Shown: positions 14,291 through 22,156 of the stretch, in pieces | Numbering within the stretch: the stretch's first letter is position 1 | How the letters are laid out: each line of letters starts with the position of its first letter | DNA from: Deltaproteobacteria bacterium | GTDB taxonomy: Bacteria > Desulfobacterota > Dissulfuribacteria > Dissulfuribacterales > JALVPX01 | NCBI GenBank assembly: GCA_027031565.1 | Contig: JALVPX010000237.1 | Coordinates: forward strand, 1-25,479 | Direction: 5' to 3' | Length of the DNA: 25,479 nt | Notes under the pieces: model-generated | What the model saw: only the letters and a program-made list of their open reading frames with translations | Databases searched by the model: none | Told to the model about the DNA's origin: nothing | Translations under genes and position numbers: made by a program

Positions 14291-15378
14291 TGGACAAGGA
14301 ACAACCCCTCTCAGATATCAGCGCCAAGATAAGGCATCAGGCCAGGATAACGAGACAGGAGGCCTTGTTCCTTTATCAAAACGGCGACCTTAACCTTCTC
14401 GGCGCCCTCGCCCATGAAATAAGGCTGAGAAAGCATCCCAACAAGCTCGTAACCTATGTGATTGACCGGAACATCAACTATACCAATGTTTGCGTTTCAG
14501 GCTGCAAGTTCTGCGCCTTTTTCAAGGCCCCGGGCCACGAAGACGGCTATATCCTTTCAAGGGAGGAGCTGGCCAGAAAAATAGAAGAAACCAAGGCGCT
14601 GGGCGGCACCCAGATATTGCTTCAGGGCGGCCTCCATCCAGACCTGCCCCTGGAGTTCTATGAGGACATGTTATCCTTTGTAAAGGATGAATTCGGCATA
14701 CACTGCCATGCATTTTCTCCGCCAGAAATAGTGCATTTTGCATCTGTTTCCTCATGTTCAATAGAGCAGGTCCTCGAGCGCCTGAAAAGAGCCGGGTTGG
14801 ACTCGATTCCTGGAGGGGGAGCCGAAATCCTGGTTGACAGGGTCAGAAAGCTCACCTCGCCCCGGAAGGCAACGGCTGATGAATGGCTTGAGGTGATGGA
14901 AACGGCCCATAAAATGGGGCTTAAGACCACAGCTACCATGATGTTTGGCCACGTCGAGACAGATGAGGAACGGATTGAACACATGGACAGGTTACGCAGC
15001 CTGCAGGACCGGACCGGCGGTTTTACCGCCTTTATCCCGTGGCCCTTTCAGCCTGGCAACACGGAAATCGAGTGTCACCCGGCCACCTCATACGAATATT
15101 TGAAGATGCTTGCCTTGTCCAGGATATATCTGGATAACTTTTCCAACATCCAGGCCTCCTGGGTAACCCAGGGGCCCAAGATAGCCCAGATATCGCTCTT
15201 TTTCGGTGCAAACGACTTCGGGAGCACTATGATCGAGGAAAATGTTGTAGCAGCCGCCGGCGTCAGCCACAGGCTTTCAGAGGCAAGGATTAAACAGATC
15301 ATCATCCAGGCAGGGTTCATACCCAAGCAGAGACTGATGGACTACACCCTGGCGGATGAAGGGAATGGAAGTGTTTGA
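14290..15378 (+). CDS. mqnC: Cyclic dehypoxanthine futalosine synthase MqnC (radical SAM)
   Basis: Cyclises dehypoxanthine futalosine to the spiro compound cyclic DHFL. The radical SAM motif is CVSGCKFCAF (C68, C72, C75) within NINYTNVCVSGC. Further family marks are LLQGGLHPDLPLEFYEDML, AFSPPEIVHFA, DSIPGGGAEILVDRVR, FIPWPFQPGNTEIE and ASWVTQGPKIAQISLFFGANDFGSTMIEENVVAAAG. FQPGNT and GANDFGSTMIEENV are typical MqnC stretches. Length (362) is normal. It overlaps mqnE by one base and its end overlaps the deaminase gene by about 23 bases, so the genes are tightly coupled. Confidence 0.95.
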   Translation: MDKEQPLSDISAKIRHQARITRQEALFLYQNGDLNLLGALAHEIRLRKHPNKLVTYVIDRNINYTNVCVSGCKFCAFFKAPGHEDGYILSREELARKIEETKALGGTQILLQGGLHPDLPLEFYEDMLSFVKDEFGIHCHAFSPPEIVHFASVSSCSIEQVLERLKRAGLDSIPGGGAEILVDRVRKLTSPRKATADEWLEVMETAHKMGLKTTATMMFGHVETDEERIEHMDRLRSLQDRTGGFTAFIPWPFQPGNTEIECHPATSYEYLKMLALSRIYLDNFSNIQASWVTQGPKIAQISLFFGANDFGSTMIEENVVAAAGVSHRLSEARIKQIIIQAGFIPKQRLMDYTLADEGNGSV

Positions 15379-16657
15379 TATCCGGTTCGGATCCAGAAAG
15401 GCCTCTCCGCTTCAGCTGCATTCAGCAAGATGGGTGGTGCCTGTTTCAGCTCCTCCCATTGAGAGGGGCGCAGTCGCCGTGTTCGGCACCAGTGTGGTGG
15501 CGGTAGGCCCTGCCCACGAACTGCGGATCTCGCTGGTTGATGCAGAACTCGTGGATCATGGCGATTCCATCATTATGCCAGGCCTGATCAACTGCCACAG
15601 TCACCTCGAGCTTTCCCCCCTCAAATGGCGCCTTTCCCCAACCGGTTCCTTTACGTCCTGGGTCAGGAATCTGATAAAGGCGAGACAAAAAATCGAGCCT
15701 GAAGAATATGAAAAGGCACTGGAAGAGGCCATAAAGACGCTCCATGGCAATGGTGTAGCCGGTTTGGGGGACACAGGGAACACTCCGCTTGTACCTCAGA
15801 AGGCCCAGGCTGAATCGAGCATGTGGCCCTTTTCAGGGATCCATTTCAGGGAGATCCTCCATCCTGTGGGGGACGGGATCCTTGATCTGAGCGGAGAAGT
15901 GCAAAACGGCCAAATCCAAAACAGACGGTTCAAGTATGGCTATTCTGCCCATGCTATATATACCGTGTCTCCAATGGCAATACAGGCGATCAAGGCGCGT
16001 GATTCCCAGCTTGGCCTGCCATTTTCCATTCATGTTGCCGAATCAGAAGAAGAGATAGAATTCCTTAAGGATTCAAAGGGCCCCCTTTATGAACTTCTAC
16101 TTGAAAAGGGACGCGATCCAGATGGTTTCAAGATCAAGTCATCTTCGCCAGTCAAACTGCTCGATGAGCTGCACGTCCTTGATGAAATGAGCATATGCGT
16201 TCATTGTGTCCACGTGGACGACGATGACATAGAGATCCTGGCTTCAACCAATGCCTCTGTGTGCCTTTGCCCAAGGAGCAACATGTTTCTCGGCGTTGGA
16301 ACGCCCCCTGTTGAAAAGTTGCTTGACGCAGGCATAAACCTGGCCATTGGAACCGACAGCCTGGCAAGCAATGACAGGCTTTCCATCTTCGCCGAGATGG
16401 CTAGCCTGGCAAGACAGTGCCCCCAAGTCGATACCACCTCAATTTTCAAGGCGGCAACATTGGGGGGCGCCGATGCCCTCCATTTGAAAGGGCTGGGAGT
16501 CTTGGCCCAGGGGTCCGCTCCATATCTTTACGTGATTAAATCCGGCCCTGTAACGTCCAAGGAACTTTATGATTACCTGGTCTTTCAAGTGGCTGAAACA
16601 GCCCCAGAATCCTATTGGGCCGTAGAAGAAGGCGACTGGATTCAAAATTATGGCTGA
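15356..16657 (+). CDS. mqnX: Amidohydrolase, probable aminodeoxyfutalosine deaminase (MqnX type)
   Basis: Metal-dependent amidohydrolase of 433 residues in the MtaD/ATZ-TRZ branch. Metal and catalytic residues are visible: INCHSHLEL (H81, H83), SIHVAES (H226, E229), HCVH (H283, H286) and IGTDSLASN (D334). Related enzymes deaminate S-adenosylhomocysteine, methylthioadenosine or aminodeoxyfutalosine. The position between mqnC and mqnA strongly favours conversion of aminodeoxyfutalosine to futalosine, which would then need the hydrolase MqnB, not seen here. The start is uncertain: ATG at 15356, ATG at 15365 or GTG at 15371 (AAGGGA at ideal spacing) are all in frame and overlap mqnC. The 3' end overlaps mqnA by eight bases. 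Confidence 0.87.
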   Translation: MKGMEVFDIRFGSRKASPLQLHSARWVVPVSAPPIERGAVAVFGTSVVAVGPAHELRISLVDAELVDHGDSIIMPGLINCHSHLELSPLKWRLSPTGSFTSWVRNLIKARQKIEPEEYEKALEEAIKTLHGNGVAGLGDTGNTPLVPQKAQAESSMWPFSGIHFREILHPVGDGILDLSGEVQNGQIQNRRFKYGYSAHAIYTVSPMAIQAIKARDSQLGLPFSIHVAESEEEIEFLKDSKGPLYELLLEKGRDPDGFKIKSSSPVKLLDELHVLDEMSICVHCVHVDDDDIEILASTNASVCLCPRSNMFLGVGTPPVEKLLDAGINLAIGTDSLASNDRLSIFAEMASLARQCPQVDTTSIFKAATLGGADALHLKGLGVLAQGSAPYLYVIKSGPVTSKELYDYLVFQVAETAPESYWAVEEGDWIQNYG

Positions 16658-17501
16658 TCACCATGAATGTTCGCCATGCTTAAACCTTGGTATGGTGAAT
16701 TTCATAAATACCGCCCCGCTTTATATTCCATGGGCAGAAAAGGGCAAACTGCAGGGTTGGAAGGTAATAGAAGACCACCCGGCTGCCCTTAACGACATGC
16801 TGCACCAAGGCAGGTTGGATGCAGGCCTGGTATCCTCCTTTGCCTATGGCGAAGGCTATCCCTCTTATCTATTGCTTCCGGGTTTGTCCATCAGCGCCTC
16901 CGGCCCTGTTGGAAGCGTCCTGCTTATAAGCAAAGAACGTCCTGAAAGGTTGACCGGGAAAAGGGTGGGGCTCACCAGGCAATCTGCCACTTCCACCAGG
17001 CTCTTGTACATTATCTTAGAGGATTTCTGGGGCATAAAACCAGAATATGTACCCCATGCCCGATACGAATGGCTGGAAAAGGGCGAATGCAGTGCCTACA
17101 TGGCAATTGGGGACGAGGCATTGAGGCTAAGAAGCAGATGTTCCCATCTCCACATATTGGACCTGGCAGAGATCTGGCTAAAGGAAACAGGCCTTCCCTT
17201 TGTCTTTGCCCTGTGGGCCATCAGAAAAGAGGCCTTTTATGAATCACCAGAGCTTTTCAGGCACCTACAAAGGCATCTGCTGGAGTGCCTTGAAACAGGC
17301 CTGAAACGGCTTGAAGAGATAAGCGCGGTAGCAGCCCCCAAGATCCCTATGGGAAAGGAAGAATGCATGGCCTATTTGAAGGGCATCGACATGGGGCTTG
17401 GCCTGGAACATCAAAAAGGCCTGAATCTTTTTTTCTCAATGCTTTACAAGAGAGGGGACCTGCCGAAAAAGGTGAAACTGGACTTCGCCCCTATTGCATA
17501 A
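16650..17501 (+). CDS. mqnA: Chorismate dehydratase MqnA
   Basis: First step of the futalosine pathway: removes water from chorismate to give 3-[(1-carboxyvinyl)oxy]benzoate. The 283-residue protein has a periplasmic-binding-protein-like fold without a signal peptide. Family motifs include LGMVNFINTAPLYIPW (13-28), GRLDAGLVSSFAYG, GPVGSVLLISK, TRQSATSTRLLYIIL, YMAIGDEALR and ETGLPFVFALWAIR. GDEAL and TRQSATS are well-known MqnA/D-family stretches; NFINTAPL fits MqnA better than MqnD. It starts inside the end of the deaminase gene and is followed 29 bases later by ubiE. Confidence 0.94.
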   Translation: MADHHECSPCLNLGMVNFINTAPLYIPWAEKGKLQGWKVIEDHPAALNDMLHQGRLDAGLVSSFAYGEGYPSYLLLPGLSISASGPVGSVLLISKERPERLTGKRVGLTRQSATSTRLLYIILEDFWGIKPEYVPHARYEWLEKGECSAYMAIGDEALRLRSRCSHLHILDLAEIWLKETGLPFVFALWAIRKEAFYESPELFRHLQRHLLECLETGLKRLEEISAVAAPKIPMGKEECMAYLKGIDMGLGLEHQKGLNLFFSMLYKRGDLPKKVKLDFAPIA

Positions 17502-17530
17502 ACATAAACCTTGGGTTTCAATCCTCAGCC

Positions 17531-18262
17531 ATGAAACAAATCCTTACTGACCCAAACCAGAAAAGCGTTTTTGTCCAGGACAAATTCACTTCTGTCACCA
17601 AGCGATATGACTTGCTGAATTCCCTGTTGAGCTGCTATATCGACCACTATTGGAGGAAAGAGGCGGCAAAGGAGCTGGCTGACGGTCATGCCGGTCCAAT
17701 CCTGGATTTGTGTGCCGGCACTCTTCCTCTTTCCCTGGAACTGTTGAATCAAAACAGAAAGCCGGTTGCAGCAGTCGACTTTTGTTACGAGATGCTGGCC
17801 TATGGCGCCAGAGAGCGGTTGAACAAAAAAAACCAAGGCGCAAAGTTGCAAATCTTTCCTGTCTGCGGTGACGGGCTTAGGCTTCCGCTGCGGGATGAAT
17901 CTGTACAGGGTGTTACAATTGCATTCGGAATAAGGAATCTGAGCAATGTGTCTCAGGGCCTGGGGGAGATGCACAGGGTATTGAAGCCTGGGGGTAAAGT
18001 GGTGATCCTGGAATTTTCAAGGCCTTCCAACCCTGTTTTAGGCCCGCTTTACAAATTTTATTTGCACCGCATCCTGCCGCTTGTCGGTGGCCTGATCTCA
18101 AAAGACATGGAGGCCTACAAATATTTGGCTCAGTCCATAGAGGCCTTTTATTCTCCAAAGGAATTGCTCTCGCTCATGCATGAAGCAGGTTTCCTGAACC
18201 CGGCGTGCAGGTCTCTTACTCTTGAAATAGTCACCATTTATACAGGCACAAAGGCCGGTTGA
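17531..18262 (+). CDS. ubiE: Demethylmenaquinone methyltransferase UbiE/MenG
   Basis: SAM-dependent C-methyltransferase that turns demethylmenaquinone into menaquinone. From the ATG at 17531 it has 243 residues. The N-terminal family motif is YDLLNSLLSCYIDHYWR (26-42); the SAM-binding motif is LDLCAGT (58-64) with the acidic position in AVDFCYEML (81-89). FGIRNLSN (132-139) is the UbiE signature, then LKPGGKVVILEFSRP. The frame is open upstream over mqnA, but family members begin here (VQDKFTSVTKRYD). The ribosome site is weak. Being downstream of mqnA it fits the terminal methylation of the same pathway; in organisms lacking ubiquinone the methyltransferase is better called MenG. Confidence 0.94.
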   Translation: MKQILTDPNQKSVFVQDKFTSVTKRYDLLNSLLSCYIDHYWRKEAAKELADGHAGPILDLCAGTLPLSLELLNQNRKPVAAVDFCYEMLAYGARERLNKKNQGAKLQIFPVCGDGLRLPLRDESVQGVTIAFGIRNLSNVSQGLGEMHRVLKPGGKVVILEFSRPSNPVLGPLYKFYLHRILPLVGGLISKDMEAYKYLAQSIEAFYSPKELLSLMHEAGFLNPACRSLTLEIVTIYTGTKAG

Positions 18263-18264
18263 AA

Positions 18265-18753
18265 ATGTGCAAGGGGCGGGAAGCGGTTTACATATTCACA
18301 GACGGGGCCTGCTCCGGAAACCCTGGACCAGGGGGATGGGGCGCTGTTCTTCGTTACAATGAGCATGAAAAAAAAATGAGCGGTTGGTCTTCCAGGACCA
18401 CCAACAACAGGATGGAACTGCTGGCCGCAATAAGGGCCTTGGAGGCGCTCAAAAGGCCTTGCAGGGTGATAATGACCACGGATTCACAATATTTGCGAAA
18501 GGGCATAACGGAGTGGATAAATAACTGGAGGCATCGCGGATGGAAAACAGCGGCTGGTAAGCCTGTAAAAAACAAGGACCTGTGGGAATCACTGGACCGG
18601 TTGCAAAATATTCATGAAATCGAGTGGCACTGGGTAAAAGGCCATGCAGGTCATCCTGAGAATGAGCTTGCAGATGCCCTTGCGCGTGAAGCCATTGAAA
18701 AAGGCAAGGCTGGCAGGCTTGAAGAGGATCGTGCCGGCAGGATTGGGAAGTGA
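18265..18753 (+). CDS. rnhA: Ribonuclease HI
   Basis: Cleaves the RNA strand of RNA-DNA hybrids. The 162-residue protein shows the complete active site: TDGACSGNPGPGGWGA with D13, NNRMELLAA with E51, TTDSQY with D73, KGHAGHPENE with H127, and ELADALA with D137. WKTAAGKPVKNKDLW is the basic handle region of the E. coli-type enzyme. A TTG two codons upstream (18259) overlaps the ubiE stop, but the ATG at 18265 is the better start, with AAGG about 10 bases upstream. It is embedded in the menaquinone and glycan gene run, probably as a passenger. Confidence 0.96.
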   Translation: MCKGREAVYIFTDGACSGNPGPGGWGAVLRYNEHEKKMSGWSSRTTNNRMELLAAIRALEALKRPCRVIMTTDSQYLRKGITEWINNWRHRGWKTAAGKPVKNKDLWESLDRLQNIHEIEWHWVKGHAGHPENELADALAREAIEKGKAGRLEEDRAGRIGK

Positions 18754-18762
18754 GGCTACGTC

Positions 18763-19476
18763 ATGGATTTTGCTATTCATCAACCCTCGTTCATCCCTTG
18801 GCCAGGATTTTTTTTCAAGGCCCAGCATACCGATATCCTCATATTACTGGATTCGGTTCAGTTCCCGCGCGGCTTTTCATGGGTAAACAGGAACCGCATC
18901 AAGGGGCCAGTGGGTGAGATATGGCTTACGCTGCCCGTGCTCAAAAAGGGACTCGGGCTGCAGGCCATAAACCAGGTAATGCTCCTGCCAGATGAACGCT
19001 GGCGCCGCAAGCATCTCAACACCTTGGAACACTGCTACAAGAACGCCCCATATTTTGAAACTCTCTTTGCCAAGATCAAGACAATCTATCAAAAATCGGA
19101 TCAATGGTCGGAAATGAATATTGATCTAATAAGGGTGTGCGACTCTGTTTACAAGAGCGGCACAAAGATGGTCAAACAGTCAGAACTACAAGTTTCTGGC
19201 AGGGCCATGGAACTCATAGTGAAAGCTGCCAGGGCAATTAACGGAACCAGGCTGGTATCCCTTACCTCGGCAAGGGCCCACATTGATGCTACTTTCTTGA
19301 AAAAGAAAGGCGTCAAGATCAAATGGATAAGGTATAGTCACCCTGTATATCCTCAGCTCTGGGGCGATTTCATAAAAAATCTCTCCATATTGGACCTGCT
19401 TTTCTGTTACGGGCCGGAGGCCAAGACCATTGTCCAAAAATTCAATCCAGGCACACACAAAATCAGCGGAGGTTGA
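18763..19476 (+). CDS. WbqC-like family protein
   Basis: The 237-residue product matches the WbqC-like family, often encoded in O-antigen and capsule loci and of uncertain biochemical role. The N-terminus is diagnostic: AIHQPSFIPWPGFFFK (4-19), ILILLDSVQFPRG (25-37), WVNRNRIKG (40-48) and IWLTLPV. KWIRYSHPVYPQLWGDFIKNLSILDLLFCYGPEA near the C-terminus is also typical. The ATG at 18763 has GAGG nine bases before it and lies nine bases after rnhA. It leads the four-gene glycan block, its stop overlapping the region where the next gene starts. Confidence 0.87.
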   Translation: MDFAIHQPSFIPWPGFFFKAQHTDILILLDSVQFPRGFSWVNRNRIKGPVGEIWLTLPVLKKGLGLQAINQVMLLPDERWRRKHLNTLEHCYKNAPYFETLFAKIKTIYQKSDQWSEMNIDLIRVCDSVYKSGTKMVKQSELQVSGRAMELIVKAARAINGTRLVSLTSARAHIDATFLKKKGVKIKWIRYSHPVYPQLWGDFIKNLSILDLLFCYGPEAKTIVQKFNPGTHKISGG

Positions 19477-19481
19477 TCCCG

Positions 19482-20594
19482 TTGGGCTCGAGACGGCACA
19501 TCGCTTTTTTTACTGATAAGCTGAGCACCGGCGGGGTTGGAAGGGTCCTGGTAAACCTTGCCAATGAGCTGACCTCCTTGGGATACAGGATAGACTTGAT
19601 AGTGAGCAAGAAAGGGGGCCCATATGTGGAATCCTTGGACCCCTCTGTCAATATTTTTCAAACAGGTACCACCAACCGAATATTTGCCCTGCCCAGACTG
19701 GCAAAATATCTCCTGCTTCACCGGCCGGACGCCGTGATAACAGACAGGCTTCGCCTAAACTTTGCGGCCCTGGATGCCAGCAGCCTCACAAGATCCGCGT
19801 CAAAGATTTGCTTGTCTGTCCACGTACCACTCTCTATGAGGCTGGCCAGGCTTGAGCCAGCCAAGAAAAGGAGGGCGGAAAAAAGGATCAAGGCTCATAT
19901 CCCAAAAAATTTTTCTGTTATAGCCGTATCAAAAGGGGTTGCTGGGGACATGGCAAAAGAGCTCAAGATACCGGCGGAAAAGATAAAACTGGTTTACAAC
20001 CCTATAATCACGGAACAGCTTTTCAAGATGGCTGAGGAAGATGTGGACCATCCCTGGTTCAGGGATAAAGAAACACCAGTTGTGCTGGCAGCCGGACGCC
20101 TTTATCCCCAGAAGGATTTCCCAACTCTCATCAGGGCCTTCAAAAAGTTGGCCTCCAGGGTGCACTGCAGGCTTATGATCCTTGGAGAGGGGGAACAGAA
20201 GGGGGAGATAGAGGCCCTTGTACAGCAAAACGGCCTCGAACAGCAAGTCCTCCTGCCAGGATTTGTCGGCAATCCTTACAAATATATGGCCAGGGCAGAC
20301 CTGTTTGTACTTTCGTCAAGATGGGAGGGCTTTGGAAATGTACTTGCAGAGGCAATGGCGTTAGGCACCCCTGTAGTGTCCACGAATTGCCCTTATGGTC
20401 CAGACGAAATCTTGGAAGATGGAAGGCTTGGCCCCCTTGCACGGGTGGGAGATCCGGATTCTCTTTCAAGGGCAATGGAACAGGCATTGAAGGCACCTTT
20501 ACCATCAATGCTTCTACAAAAAGGGGCAGAAAGATTCACTGCCAGGGTGTCTGCAAAGGGCTATCTCAAGGCCGCGGGCCTCGAGATCGACTAG
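19482..20594 (+). CDS. Glycosyltransferase family 4 protein (GT-B fold), first copy
   Basis: Predicted cytoplasmic transferase that adds a sugar from a nucleotide-sugar donor to a growing surface glycan. The N-terminal acceptor half begins IAFFTDKLSTGGVGRVLVNLANEL. The donor half has AVSKGVA, KLVYNPI, VVLAAGRLYPQKDFPTLIRAFKKL, LMILGEGEQKGEIE and the GT4 E-x7-E motif in EGFGNVLAEAM. I choose the TTG at 19482 because GGAGG (19468-19472) lies nine bases before it; the TTG at 19473 touches that site and seems unusable. The ribosome site therefore lies at the end of the WbqC-like gene. Sugar and linkage cannot be predicted. The next gene follows 10 bases later. Confidence 0.92.
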   Translation: MGSRRHIAFFTDKLSTGGVGRVLVNLANELTSLGYRIDLIVSKKGGPYVESLDPSVNIFQTGTTNRIFALPRLAKYLLLHRPDAVITDRLRLNFAALDASSLTRSASKICLSVHVPLSMRLARLEPAKKRRAEKRIKAHIPKNFSVIAVSKGVAGDMAKELKIPAEKIKLVYNPIITEQLFKMAEEDVDHPWFRDKETPVVLAAGRLYPQKDFPTLIRAFKKLASRVHCRLMILGEGEQKGEIEALVQQNGLEQQVLLPGFVGNPYKYMARADLFVLSSRWEGFGNVLAEAMALGTPVVSTNCPYGPDEILEDGRLGPLARVGDPDSLSRAMEQALKAPLPSMLLQKGAERFTARVSAKGYLKAAGLEID

Positions 20595-20604
20595 GCAAAG
20601 GGAA

Positions 20605-22152
20605 ATGGCTGATTCTAAAAAGAATGACAAATTGACACCATTGATGCTCCTTCTCACCATTTCCTTTTTTTTGAAGGGGCTGCTTCTCTACTTCCATGGA
20701 TCAGACACCATCAACACAGACGGGGTGATCTACGTGTCTGCTGCACAGGCCATTGAATCGGGTAATTGGGGGCTTGCCATGAAGATATATCCAATGCCTG
20801 CCTATCCTGCCCTTTTGGCCCTGGTGCATCAGATCGTCCCTGACTGGACGCTGGCAGGAAGAGTGCTTTCATGCGTTATGCTGACCTTGGCCATCATTCC
20901 TGTTTACTTCCTTACGCTGAGGTTGTTTTACGCGCGCACGGCATTGTTCACGGGCTTTGCTGCCGCCTTGTGGCCTACCGGAACGAACTTGGCAATGGAT
21001 ATTTATCGTGATCCATGCTTCCTGGCCCTTGGTATATTGTCTCTTTACCTATTTGTTGAGGGAGTCAACGAAAAAAATGTCCAAAAGGCCAGCCTCTCCT
21101 TCATTGCGGCCTGGCTTTCCCTGATCTTCAGGGTTGAAGGCATATTGTTGCCTGTTTCCCAGCTCTCCTACCTTACATACAGGTGGCTCTATTCCAGGCT
21201 CAAGGGCGGCTCGCACGACTGTGCTAGGCTGCTCATGTGCGGATTATCCATATCGCTTGCAGCTGTCGCCGCCTTGTTTGCAGCAGCTCATGCCGGGCAA
21301 GTTGAGATTAACAGGATCCATGAATATGTTCAGCTCCTTGATAAGATTACAAAAGGAGAGCTTTTTTCCAATTTGAAGAATATCCATAAACAGCTCAAGC
21401 TCATGGAGCAATACTCACCCTTTCCCAATGGAAGTTTCAATTTTGCTGAGATCGCCCGCCACTACAGCTATTTCATCTATTTCATGGGCGTGACCCATGC
21501 ATTCCTGAAGGCCTTTTTCCTTCCCTTTGCAGTTATCGGCTTGTATGGAGCAAAAACAGGAACCAGGGCACGTAGCGGCTTCTTGATCTTCTTGGCCTCC
21601 ATCTTCTTGATCATGGGCTATTTTTTTCTTCTGGAACGGGATTTCCTTGAAGAGCGTTTTCTGCTGCTTCCTGCCTTCTCCCTGCTTCCCTGGGCTGGTG
21701 CAGGGCTGGCACTTGGAATCGAAAAAGGCGTGCTGGTGAACAAAAGACATCCCTGGTTCCTGATATCAATTTCTGTGATACTGCTCGCCTTTTCTGCAAA
21801 TATTAAAGCCTTTTCCGAACCGCAGGACACCCTGGTCAAGGACGCAGGGCGCTGGCTTTCCGCAAACTGCCCATCACAAAAAATAGTGACCAACGACATA
21901 CGAATCGTCTACGAGGCTGGTTTGAACCTGTTTTTACCTGGAGCAAAAGCTGCTTATTGGGACAGGCCGGTCCAGCCTTGGAGAGATCTAGAATCCTTTG
22001 CTGCCAGGGAAAATGCTGATCTGGTCGCCCTTGTAATAAACACGAAAAAGATCACTGTTAGGCCTGGATTCAAAAGTTATTCCTTTTTGAAGGAATTCAA
22101 GGATCGGCGCCGTGCAATAATCTTCTTCATCAAGGACAAAAAGGGCAAATAG
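20605..22152 (+). CDS. GT-C type membrane glycosyltransferase (PMT_2/ArnT-like)
   Basis: Polytopic inner-membrane protein of 515 residues, with roughly ten hydrophobic helices between residues 10 and 400 and a soluble C-terminal part. The first periplasmic loop contains SDTINTDGVIYVSAAQAI, with the acidic residue (D39) and spacing expected of GT-C enzymes that use polyprenyl-phosphate sugars; MDIYRDPCFLALG resembles the second loop motif. Such proteins transfer sugars to lipid A, glycans or proteins on the periplasmic side. Position between two GT4 genes suggests periplasmic modification of the same glycan. The exact subfamily (GT39, GT83 or uncharacterised) is unresolved. Confidence 0.83.
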   Translation: MADSKKNDKLTPLMLLLTISFFLKGLLLYFHGSDTINTDGVIYVSAAQAIESGNWGLAMKIYPMPAYPALLALVHQIVPDWTLAGRVLSCVMLTLAIIPVYFLTLRLFYARTALFTGFAAALWPTGTNLAMDIYRDPCFLALGILSLYLFVEGVNEKNVQKASLSFIAAWLSLIFRVEGILLPVSQLSYLTYRWLYSRLKGGSHDCARLLMCGLSISLAAVAALFAAAHAGQVEINRIHEYVQLLDKITKGELFSNLKNIHKQLKLMEQYSPFPNGSFNFAEIARHYSYFIYFMGVTHAFLKAFFLPFAVIGLYGAKTGTRARSGFLIFLASIFLIMGYFFLLERDFLEERFLLLPAFSLLPWAGAGLALGIEKGVLVNKRHPWFLISISVILLAFSANIKAFSEPQDTLVKDAGRWLSANCPSQKIVTNDIRIVYEAGLNLFLPGAKAAYWDRPVQPWRDLESFAARENADLVALVINTKKITVRPGFKSYSFLKEFKDRRRAIIFFIKDKKGK

Positions 22153-22156
22153 TTAC

